The notes under the pieces were generated by a model. It made no database searches, was not told the DNA's origin, and was given only the letters and a program-made list of their open reading frames with translations. A program made the translations under genes and the position numbers. Source: Tausonia pullulans (Eukaryota; Basidiomycota; Tremellomycetes; Cystofilobasidiales; Mrakiaceae). From it: a stretch of DNA of 64,000 bases. Below are positions 47,004 to 56,815 of the stretch, piece after piece (within the stretch, counting starts at the first letter, position 1; every line of letters starts with the position of its first letter). The stretch lies in the NCBI GenBank assembly GCA_951802195.1, contig OX637629.1, positions 124,001 to 188,000 on the forward strand, in the 5' to 3' direction.

Positions 47004-49210
47004 TCAGAGCTCCTCCTTAACGCGCTCGTACGCACTCTCGACAGCGTCCTCAGCCTCGCGGACCTTGGTAGCCGCGAACGCGCCGAGAATGTTGAGCTTA
47101 ATCTTGATCTCGTCCGCCTTAGTCGGTGCGAGCGAAGGCGAGGAGAGAAGCTTGGCAAGGCTGGAGGATGATTGGGACATCAGCGCGGCGCTCTCAAGAA
47201 AGAAATGACGACGGTACCCACCGCCCTTGCTCCTTGGTGAGCCAGGCCTGGCCCTCGGCGCCCTTGCCGTGGAGCTTGTCCATGACCTTGACGTAGTAAA
47301 CGACCGAGGCGTCCTTCGCCTTGTCCCCGATCTCAACGACGGCCTTTCGGGCCTGATCAACGAGCTCTGCGGTCGACTGAGCACCGGAGAAGAACCTCTC
47401 GGCGATTGCATCAAGCGGGAGGACCCGCCCAGCGAGCTCGGTGAGACCACCACCGACAGCGCGGTTCGTACCGCAGTGCTCGTTGAGGAAAGTGACGAAG
47501 GCGTCCTCGGTCCGGGCGAGGTTGTACGCCTCGGGCTGGAACTCGACAGACTTGGAGGAACCCCGAGGGAAGAACTTAATCGTCGGGTAGGAGGAGACAC
47601 CGTAGCGGCCGGCAACAGGCTTGTTGGTAGCGTTGTCGGCGTCCATCTGGGCGATGACGCACTTTAGAGATGGTAGAGGTGGGTTAACAACAGAATTTCT
47701 TCCTCCAAATTGGCACACTGCGGCCCACCTTGCCCTCGTTCTCAAAGGTCTTGGAAACCTTCTCGAGTGTGGGCTTCAGCGTCTTGCAGTGCTGGGTAAA
47801 AGGGGGTCTGTCAGTGACAAAGCGCGCGCCTCCGTTGAAGGCCATGGACTGACGCCACACCTGGACAATAATCGAAACAAGTCAGCAAGTCTGAGAGTAT
47901 GGGCATGGACTTAATGAGCCAGACTGACCAGGGAGCAGTGAACGCGACGAGAACATCCTTGCCGTCATCAAGGGCGATGCCGTCGAAGTTGTCGATGTCG
48001 AGCTCGAGCGTAGCAGGGGGGGGCGGGGCCTTAATCCGCGACTTAGCGCCGGTCTTAGCGGTGATGCTGGAGGAGGAAGGGGAGAAAGGGGAGGGGTGAG
48101 AGGGGGGGGGGAGGGGGTTGGTCATCAGTATGAGTCTTCTGTGCGACCAAGCAAGCGAGCACGTACAAGGAAGCAAGAGAGTCGAGGTCGCGGCCAGAGT
48201 TGTAATCCTCAGGTTCGGTCGAGCCGGCGGGGAACCACTTAAGAGCTGATGAAGACGAACGATCATGCTGATCAGAATTTCCAGTCCTCAACAGACATGA
48301 TCAAGGATCCGCTTGCTGTAGCGCGGCCTGTCTCGTCGATCGCGAACGCCAGCGCATCCCACCGCAGAGGGTAGTGACGTGGGTCGGCGAAGGACACAGG
48401 CCGCTGTCTGTTCTCTTCTTCAAGGAAAGAGCACGGTAGACACCCTGAGGCTCCAAGGAAAAGCTAGGTGCGAGAACGCACCACAGCAGTATGGATCTTC
48501 CCAGAATCGAACACACAGGTAGCAGATGAAGCACGAGAGGACAAGCTGGCTTCAACGATGGTCCCCCGACGATAGGCTGACAGCCGCGACGCGCTAGGCG
48601 TCGGGGACCGTCATAAGAAAGGTTGGCAGTCCACCGACCGCGTCCGGGGCTAGCAGGAAGCCAGTAGCTCAGACAACAAGAGAGTCTGCCACTCACTAGG
48701 GTAGCCCTTGACGCCGAACCGCGTACCGAGGCCTGAAGTAAACGGGCAAGAACGGTCCTCAATCAGCCGCGGCTGGGCGGAAGATGGCGAGGGACGAGAG
48801 CCAACGAGACGCACTCCTACCAACGCCGTCGGCGTCCGTCTTAGCAATAACAACGTCCTTGCCGACAAAGGCGTCTGCAAGCTGCTCGTATGCTAGAGAT
48901 TAGGGGACAGGAAAGGGGATTGAGACATGGCTCGGTCAGCACGACGTGATGTGAGCTGAGGAGACAGCGAGACGAGTGTCAACGTACTAGGGGCAAGATT
49001 CTTGCAGTGTCCACACCTAGAGTGACATGAGGTCAGCCTTGTCTACCCTTTATCATCAAGCCATCACCGATGGACCGACCAGGGAGCAAAGAACTCGACG
49101 AGGGCACCCTTGGCCCCACCGACGTGGTTCTCAAAGTTCTTGTCGTCGAGGTCGATTACGTTCGATGCCAGCGCAAGCGCCGGGAGGAGGAGAAGAGAGA
49201 GGAACTTCAT
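47004..49210 (-). CDS. ER protein disulfide isomerase, two thioredoxin domains plus ERp29-type tail
   Basis: Forms and shuffles disulfides in the ER. A signal peptide (MKFLSLLLLPALALAS) is followed by thioredoxin domain 1 (VIDLDDKNFENHVGGAKGAL, VEFFAPWCGHCKNLAP) and domain 2 (LELDIDNFDGIALDDGKDVL, VAFTAPWCGHCKTLKPTLEK). A C-terminal helical ERp29c-like domain follows (LTELAGRVLPLDAIAERFFS, GAQSTAELVDQARKAVVEIG). The protein ends YERVKEEL; KEEL is an HDEL-type retention signal. This is the P5/TigA/ERp38 layout. Both CGHC motifs exist only after splicing. In domain 2 a 7-nt exon (47860-47854, G-TGT-GGC) lies between introns 47928-47861 and 47853-47792. Another intron (48696-48246, 451 nt) is far longer than the rest. 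Confidence 0.93.
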
Positions 49211-49639
49211 TGTCTGAAGTTGTGTGTATGGGGGGGAAGGGTGTGACTGGAGAAGGAGGGAGGAGGGAGGGAGACAAGTGGAGAATGGCCACGTCGTCGT
49301 CCCCTCCGCGTGCCCGGGCCGCATGTTTCGTCGGAGCCGTGACTTCTGGTGGCACTTGACAACCTTCGCACATCGCCACCATTTTCTTGTGGGGAAATGT
49401 GTCTCATATGGGATACAGCCACAGTTATACGCTTATGGGTACCGCTCGGTGGGCTATGGAAGCTCGAGATCTACGCCAGCGCGTAGTCCTTGAGGTTGTC
49501 GTTCGCGCGACTTGTGTTAAGACAGTGTACCGTTATTCTAGCGCTCCCTTTTTTTTGCATTTTACACACCGAGCAACCTGCAACTTCAAAGTGCAACGAT
49601 CAAAGTCAATGGGACGGTGCAGAAGGGGGACGGAGGCGC
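49211..49639. other. Promoter side of the PDI gene
   Basis: About 430 bases upstream of the PDI start, merging into the repeat-like flank of the tRNA gene. No gene supported and no clear stress element read with confidence. Confidence 0.45.
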
Positions 49640-49942
49640 ACTCATTGAAGAGTTGCGAATGAAACAAGGAGTGAGGAGAGAAAGGGGAGGGGGGGGAAGG
49701 AATGACAAAGAAAGTGCAGAGGAGAAGGTAAGAGAAAGAAAAAGGAGAGTTGAAGGAGGAGGGCAGAGGGAAACAAGAACACCAGGAACGCATCCCACGC
49801 CCACCTCCACCCGACACACCAAGACGCTACTACCAGCAGATGAGGGAGCGAGGGGCCGTCATTTGACAAAGCCGAGGCTTGATTTGTTTTCCAGAGTTGG
49901 GTGTGACAGCTGCCCCCGGCTTTCATCTCTTCCGCCTTGGAG
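49640..49942 (+). repeat. 5' flank shared with the tRNA-Arg copy at 31478
   Basis: The last ~110 bases (GAGGGAGCGAGGGGCCGTCA, CCGAGGCTTGATTTGT, AGTTGGGTGTGACAGCTGCC, CTTCCGCCTTGGA) are almost identical to those before copy B1. Upstream of that, purine-rich DNA shares only scattered words with 31150-31370. Confidence 0.6.
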
Positions 49943-50016
49943 GGCCGACTGGCAAAATTGGTTATCGCGTCTGACTACGAATCAGGAGATTGTGGGTTCA
50001 AGTCCCACGTTGGTCT
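49943..50016 (+). tRNA. tRNA-Arg (anticodon ACG), copy D
   Basis: Fourth identical 74-base tRNA-Arg(ACG). Its downstream flank (AAAAGTTTTTCTTTTTTCTC) has strong Pol III terminators and does not carry the GTCCCCGGGG element seen after the other three, so it may represent the unoccupied arrangement. Confidence 0.93.
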
Positions 50017-51479
50017 AAAAGTTTTTCTTTTTTCTCTTGGGAGATTGAGGCAATGGTCGATTGAAGAAGCGTGGACGGGTGGGTAAGTGCAGCAGGCATG
50101 CACTCTTTTGGCGTCCATCGCAATGGCCCTGAGAGCGCTGCACAGCGTCGAGCAACGACGGTCCTGTGTAGCGCAATCACGAAGTAGAGGCTATCTACCA
50201 GTCGAGACGTCGAGGCCAAGCACATGTCGATTCTTCATGGACTCCATAGTATACGGTACAGATGAACGGTAGATACAAGCAACCACCCTCCACTCACTCC
50301 CTCTTGAGGTTGGCCCAAGGTTTAAGGGCTGAGGAGGATGAAGGAAAAGAGAGACGTCGATGGGGGAATGAAACTGGAGTGCTGGTAGTGACACGGGCTC
50401 ACTTCGTGAACGAACTCAATGATACCCAAGCCTGGTCCTCACTCTCCGTTTGGATTCGTTTCGGCCTTTTCGCTATCTCTTACTCATAATGTGCGTCGCA
50501 TGGGAGAGGCGCACAAAGTCGAGAGCGCACAGGAGACTTTTCTCTCTTCTGCCGATGCATCGGACACGAACGGCAGCGGCTGAAATTGTAACACGGAAGA
50601 GAGAACGGGGACAGGTAGAAGAAGGTAGAGAGAGGAAACATTGATATGCCAGATATCATCATTCGTACCCAGCCATGACCGCCCAGAAAATATAAGCGAA
50701 ATGCGAAAGAGCCAAACGCAGTGTGACGTGGACGGGAAAAAGCATTGAACTCCTGACGTTACGTGAGTGGAAGTGATCGCCAATGATATAAGGATCTGAC
50801 CACCCTGTTCACAGCGATAAAGAGACTTCATCACAAGAAGATTGGATTTCAAGTGCAAAGGAAACCAGGGGCTGACCGTGCGTAGATATGCGCCTTGGGA
50901 GAGATTGGGAGGCGTGAAGTGGAGGAGCGAGGATAGAGCGGAAAGGGTGGACTGAGGAGAAAGAGCAGAATGGTGGTAGAGCCTGTGGGGGAAGGGGGGG
51001 GGGGGGGAATAAGTTCGGTCAGACCCGCAAAATATTACTGGCCATGGCTGCAGAAGAGGAGGATCACCCCTCGTACAGAGATATTTGAAGTGACGAGGGA
51101 GAGAAGCTACCTCTTCAATCAGAGTTCAACCAACCCGAGGCCCAATTCGAGGCTGGTTCGGAGCTCCATCAAGCGCTTGACCCAGAGCTCCAATCGTGGG
51201 GTTGTCGGCTCAAAATGAAAGGTATCTGTTGTTGAGATGAGGGCGAGTGGCACAAGTTGTACGAATGTTAGCATCATGTTCGCCACTTCGATCGGGCGAC
51301 GGCGAGGCCTCGCCCACCTTGCAGTCTCAGGTTATCGACCTCGTCCCTGTCATCATTCCACCCCGACGGGCACGCGGCTCCAGTCCTCCTCGACAAAGAC
51401 ACAATCCGGCATTAAGGGCTTGGGGCGGACAGCTCGAAAGAATTCAGCACATCATAGCTTGGAGACAGGATTGATCTAT
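50017..51479. other. Intergenic region, no gene found
   Basis: Low gene content. A run of 14 G's lies at 50994-51007. Short frames (for example 51247-51474) have no recognisable domain or good splice partners. Less GC-rich than the gene blocks, with no long repeat seen. Confidence 0.4.
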
Positions 51480-51736
51480 TTACCGGAAGGAGCGGCATCT
51501 TGAGAGAAATGGATGAGAATGGGAAAGGGTGGACGATGAGGGTCGAGAGAACAATGATAAACGGAGGGCGTATTCCTGTGAAAACCATCGACCTCTCAGT
51601 CGCACCGGTCGCGCACGCAGTCCTTCTCCGTCTGGGCGACCATCGTCCTGGCCAAAGAAGTGACCCTAAGTGTAAGCGGCTGTCGTTTCTTTGCACTCAC
51701 GTAGAAGGTTACGAAGTGCAAGTCAGGTGAAAACAT
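51480..51736 (-). CDS. Possible small spliced gene, unrecognised
   Basis: I do not recognise it. ATG 51736 gives MFSPDLHFVTFY, then a GTGAGT donor at 51700 and a TTAG acceptor at 51666. The second exon continues in phase GHFFGQDDGRPDGEGLRARP and stays open to a TAA at 51482. About 74 residues; its second half is Ser-rich and may not be coding. An overlapping minus-strand frame (51987-51709, MRRKAAASRPIQQYHSLVIG) is also protein-like (ICPEDISYLTSFGVVHFDFK). The two may be alternative or linked exons of one gene divergent from the MFS gene at 52273. Support is only splice phase and composition. Confidence 0.28.
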
Positions 51737-52272
51737 GGCCCGTAGGCGGGGGCGCTGTCGCTTCGACTAATGCGCTTCACCATGAGGACGTGCGCGATGC
51801 CGACGTACTCGTTCCTGTGTTCTCTCCGTTTTCCAGAGCTCTTGAAGTCGAAATGAACGACTCCAAATGACGTCAAATAGGATATGTCCTCTGGACAGAT
51901 CCGATGCGAGATTCGATCCATCGGCATGCCTATAACCAGACTATGATACTGCTGTATCGGGCGGCTTGCTGCCGCCTTTCGCCGCATCTGCTCAGCGATA
52001 TTGAAGTCATTTTTGTATACAGAATGTGGAACCGCGAGCGGAAGTGGCACAAGGGGCAAGATGGCTGGTCATGACGTCAGGGATAAGGGAAGAGATCCGG
52101 AAAGGAGAGCAAAGGATTCGGGACCCGCATGGATGGCGCCCGTTGCCGCGTCCGCGTGGTCGCTCGTCGGCAAGGTCCGTCGCCTCGCATCGTCTTCGCT
52201 CCCTGCCCTCGACCCTGACCTTCACTCTTGCAGCGAAGGACTTTCCCTCTCTCGTGTCTGAGAGAACCCACC
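51737..52272. other. Region upstream of the MFS transporter
   Basis: Contains the minus-strand frame 51987-51709 described with the previous entry and the promoter/5' leader of the transporter. CT-rich from 52180 to its ATG. Confidence 0.4.
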
Positions 52273-55200
52273 ATGCCCCCTTCCAAAGCCCAGCAGCACC
52301 TCCGCCCCCGGTCGGCGGCGGCCTCACCAGGTGCGTACGCACGCGCGTTACGTGCCCCACGCCCCCTCGGCCTCCGTGCTGTCGCTGAGAGCCATGCTAC
52401 TGACATCAACGACTTATCTCGTTCGCTCTCGCGCTTGCCTGGACCCAGCCCCCTCTCACCGGTCCCATTCGCAACCGATGACCCCCCAGCCCCAGCATTA
52501 CATCCCGACACCCACGCTCGAGAGCCTCGATACTGAGGGCATGACCCAGATCGATCCAGAGACCTCCGATGAGCTCCTGCACCATTGGGCAGCCCCAACG
52601 ACGGCAGCCCAGCCCACTGCCGCTGGCGCCTCAGATGACGACGACCTCGTCGAGAATGACGAAGACGCGAACGAGTACGAGGCGCGGATCGCCGAATCGA
52701 GCGTCGACTGGAAACAGGCGAGGGAGGGTAGCATCGGAGCTAAGCCTTGGTGGAGACGTCCTAGTCCTTACTGGTGAGGACTTCATTTGTCGTAAGCGAA
52801 GCGACAACTGCGGGTGGTCGACCGTCCAGCATGGTTTACCGTCATCTTTCATGAGATCGACACACGCACGAGTGCTCTCACTCCTCAGATTTCAGAGGAG
52901 GCTTCGAGGGCTCATCGATATAGAGCTATGGAAACGACCATGCGATCTATCCTGCGCGCGTCTGCTTGGCGCGGAGAAGCGAGCGCGCATGCGATCCGCG
53001 GTTGATTGAGTGGTTGTCAGAATTGCCCTCGGCATCTCCCTCATGACATGGCTGGCTTGCATCCAGACCCATGGGACTCCACCGAGTTCTGAATATCTTG
53101 CTTGCGAAACTCGGTCCTGATCCTGACCGTCCTTCCTCTTATCTTCATCCTCGATCTCAGGCTCCTCATGATCTCGATCGGCCACACCGTTTCTATCGGC
53201 ATGAACATTGCTCCCAAGGCCGAGATCTTCAACAACCTCGCCTGGTGCGCCTGTCATATCATTGTCTGATTTGTTTAGAAGAGGATCACGTTGACTGACG
53301 CAAGCTCCCACGACGATTGACCCGAAACGATCTTGCGCCATGCGGTACCCTTATCCGTCTTCCAGCATCGTACATTACCCGGAGACCTCGACTGCGGACA
53401 CTTTCCCTCCGGCGGAGAACACCGGCCCAACGCTCCCTCTCCCGCCTGTCCTCAACCAGGATGACGATGACATTAAGGACGACGTCTTCTCCGCCTACCT
53501 TGACCTACCCAGCCACTCCCGCCGCAGCTTTATCAACTCGCTCGGCTTTAAGCAAAACGCGACTGTTACTTTCCCTATCCTTGGCCCTGACTCAAGGCCC
53601 ATCGATCCTGTCAAATGTCGCAAGAGTCCACAGGTCCAGGCGGCTGCTGCCCGTTTCACGACTGGTGCGTCATTACCAACTCCTCTTCGTCGGTGTTGAA
53701 CCTGATCATACCTTCAATCTCCAGCTGTCTCTATCACTCAAGGCGTCCTCTCGGCGCTCACCACGGGTTGGTGGGGTCGGCTCAGCGACAAGCTCGGTCG
53801 CACGCGCATCATGGCCGTTGCGATGGTTGGCATCATCTTTTCGTGAGTGGTGTGCGGCTTCTTATTTTATTTTCCTCTGCTGCTGATAGTTGAGTTCCTA
53901 CCCTATCACGCCTTTTAGGGACGTCATTTTCCTCGTGACGGCCCAGTACCCGACTTATGTCCCCGGTAGCTATCGCTTCCTCATACTCGGCCCTCTCATT
54001 GACGGCTTACTCGGAGGCGCTCCAACGATGGGAGCGACCAACAACGCGTACGTCCATCTGTCGGCTGTCAACCCATTGCCTGTTCGCTTACTGCAATCTC
54101 TTCTTCCCAGCTATATCGCCGATTGCACCCCCGACGGCACACGCGCTCAGATCTACTCTCGTTTTCTCGGCGTCTCGATGCTCGGCTTCGCCCTCGGTCC
54201 CCTCCTCGGCTCACTCATCATCTCCTATACACAGAATGTTCTCTCCGTTTTCTACTTCTCCGCCGTCCTCCACTTGGCCATTCTTTTCATCGTCTTGTTC
54301 TTCCTTCCTGAGTCGCTCTCCCCTCAAGCGAAGAACTTCTTCGCGCGGACCGCTGAAGAGCGGAAAAAGCAGGACCAGGCGAGGGACCAGGCCGAGCGCG
54401 ACTGGGAGGCTCTCCATCCAGAGGACGAGGCCGACGAGGGGGTTAGTGGCTGGTCGAGACTCAGTCAGGCGAGAGGACTGGGCGGTGGAAGGAAGGGTAG
54501 GGGTAGGATGAGGAGGTTCAGGAGGAGCACATTTGGATTCTTGGCGCCGCTCGAGGTGTTTGCCCCGAGGGTGGATGCGACAGGCCGCAAAAATTGGAAC
54601 TTGACTTTCCTTGCGCTGGGTAATATTGGGCTCATGATGATGATGGTGGGTCCGGAATACTGTCGCTCTCATTTCACCTCGTATTGACGCACGCTTCGAT
54701 GCAGGGGGTCATGGCGTTCAAGTTCCAATGTCCGTACCCTCTCATTCTTCGTCTTCCCTTCTAGTCAAATTCAAACGTATGACCGTTCTCCAGACATGCA
54801 GCTCGCCTTTGGATGGGGCCCGACCGAGCTCGGTCCTCTGCTCTCTGCGATGGGCGGTCTCCGCGCCCTTCACCTGCTTGTTATCCTGCCTTGTGAGTGA
54901 GCACCTGTTCTCCCGTCATCACACTCCCCCTTTGATCGTTCTTCTACCTGCCAGTCATTGTCTGGTTCTTCAAACCCCGTCCCGCCATCGCGGTTCCTCC
55001 ATCCGCAGCATCTGACGATAACGCCGACACCCTGCCTTTGATTACGCCTACCCCCCGTTCGCTCATCGACTCCCACTTCGACCTCACGATTATCTTCTCC
55101 TCGGTCCTCATTGACTTCTTCGCCTACCTCGGCATTCTCCTGTCCTCGGGCGCGCCGTCTTTCCTCATCTGCAGCTGTTTTGCCTCATTCGGCGGTGGCG

Positions 55201-55749
55201 CAGGTCCGGCACTCAGCTCGCTGGCGCTGGCGCTCCTGCCGAGCTCCAAGATGAGCGGAAGGCTCTTTGGTGCATTGGCGGTGCTGCAGGCGATTGTGTC
55301 GGCCGTCATCTCCCGTAGGCCGCTCCCCCTTCACCTTTCTCTCTTCCGTATCGCATCTGACGCCTTAAACATCAGCCCTCCTCTTCGGCATGACCTATTC
55401 GTATTTCGTCGGCACCTTTCCCAAAGCTGTCTTCATTCTCGCCATCATCTGCCTCACGACGTCCATCGTCTCCTTCTCATGCATTCGGCTAGCCCCTCCT
55501 TCCGACGACGCCGAGAACGGCGGCTCCTTGTTGGCGGAGGAGGGTGAGGGTGAGCGCGAGGCTTTGCTCGTGCTGAGCGAGCCGTCGACATCTCCACTGG
55601 TGACGGCAGGGCGAGTGGTCAAGGCCAAGGCTGCGGAACATGTCCGTGGAAGGACGAGGATCACTAAGAAAGTTTCGGGTGGGAGTGCATTTTCACTGAG
55701 GACGACAGGTGGTGGGCAGCAGGAGCTCTCTTCGTCAATCTCTCCTTGA
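52273..55749 (+). CDS. MFS transporter, drug:H+/YCR023C-like
   Basis: A membrane transporter of the major facilitator superfamily, in a fungal group related to yeast YCR023C and bacterial tetracycline carriers; substrate unknown. The long cytosolic N-terminus MPPSKAQQHLRPRSAAASP runs into SHRSHSQPMTPQPQHYIPTP and WWRRPSPYW before TM1. A conserved part reads ISIGHTVSIGMNIAPKAEIF, and loops read VFSAYLDLPSHSRRSFINSL. The MFS signature between TM2 and TM3 is GWWGRLSDKLGRTRIMAVAM. Further segments are FLILGPLIDGLLGGAPTMGA, FLGVSMLGFALGPLLGSLII and HLAILFIVLFFLPESLSPQA. A large charged central loop is followed by TM7-12 (GMTYSYFVGTFPKAVFILAI). The tail is acidic and Ser-rich. Splice joins between 52775 and 53340 are not resolved with certainty; the rest is in phase. 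Confidence 0.85.
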
Positions 55750-56815
55750 GCTGCTGCGGCCGTTTATTTGTTCGCAGCCTCTGTTCTCTTTACAGCCGTT
55801 ACTGCCACTTCTTCACATCCTGATTTTTCTTTTGTCGTCGTTGTTTTTCTCCTGACAAATAAGTTTTTCTCGCTCCTCCCAGTCTATTCCCCCTCGGTTG
55901 TAGCTCTTCGACATCCCTCTTTCTTTTTCCTTGTAATCATTCTCTTTTTTTTGGGGCTTCTTCTTTGGCTCTCTCCTCTCTCACCTTTCTAGCCTAGCTA
56001 GGTCGATAAAGACGACCATGGCCGACTCGATCTTATGTCTTGGTTCTCCTGATCTCTTTCGTGCGTATCTGACGATCTCAGTCTACTCCGACTGGTTGCA
56101 CGAGGTCAAGCATTTTCTGTAGCATGCTTGCTTATTGCACGCGAGTCGAATGAGGAACCGTCGGTTGGGATGAATCAGGGATAAAGCGAAGAGGAAAGGT
56201 TGAAGACGTTGACGTCGACCTTCCATTTAGCGTTCATCGTCCGTCCAGTCGTTTGTGCCACTTGGATAACCTCTGTCGTACACGGACAGTTCCAGCCACT
56301 TCTGCTCGCAGCTGGTGGGGACTGCGCCGAGCGTTCGCATTTGGCTGCGTCCTGATTGACCGGCCTCCGCCGAAACTGTGGAGGGAATGCTTGGCGATCC
56401 AAGCATATATTTTTATCATTCGACTGCTGCGGATACTGAAACCTGCCTTCGTCGTAGGCCCTGACGAGAGTTTGGCTTGCTCGCTCCCCCATATTTCGCT
56501 TTCATTGTTGAACGCGGACGAGCGAGGTCCTTCGGTGTCAACACCTCGTTAGTCACTGTATCCTGGTCGTGTGCACAAGCAACTGCGGGGAAATAAAGGT
56601 GCGGAGGCGTTGTCTCGGCGTTGCGTCAGGGGTGGGGATAACCGCGGTTCAGTGGGCAATACTGGCTTGTCAGCGAGGGAGAGACCGGATCGAGGGAAGC
56701 AAACGACCTCTGCCGCCTGACAAAAGGGGGAAGAGTGAAATGACCGACCGAAGACGACCACAAACCACGGCCCGCCCGCCAAACATCCTCTCTCATACGC
56801 CCACCTCCACACCTT
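55750..56815. other. Intergenic region
   Basis: T-rich 3' region of the transporter (55800-55990), then the promoter side of the Stealth gene. Short frames only; no RNA gene or repeat recognised. Confidence 0.5.

Noticed and set aside
48246-48696. Box C/D snoRNA in the long PDI intron
   Set aside because: CTGA and TGATCA words near its 3' end do not form a proper C/D pair with a terminal stem.
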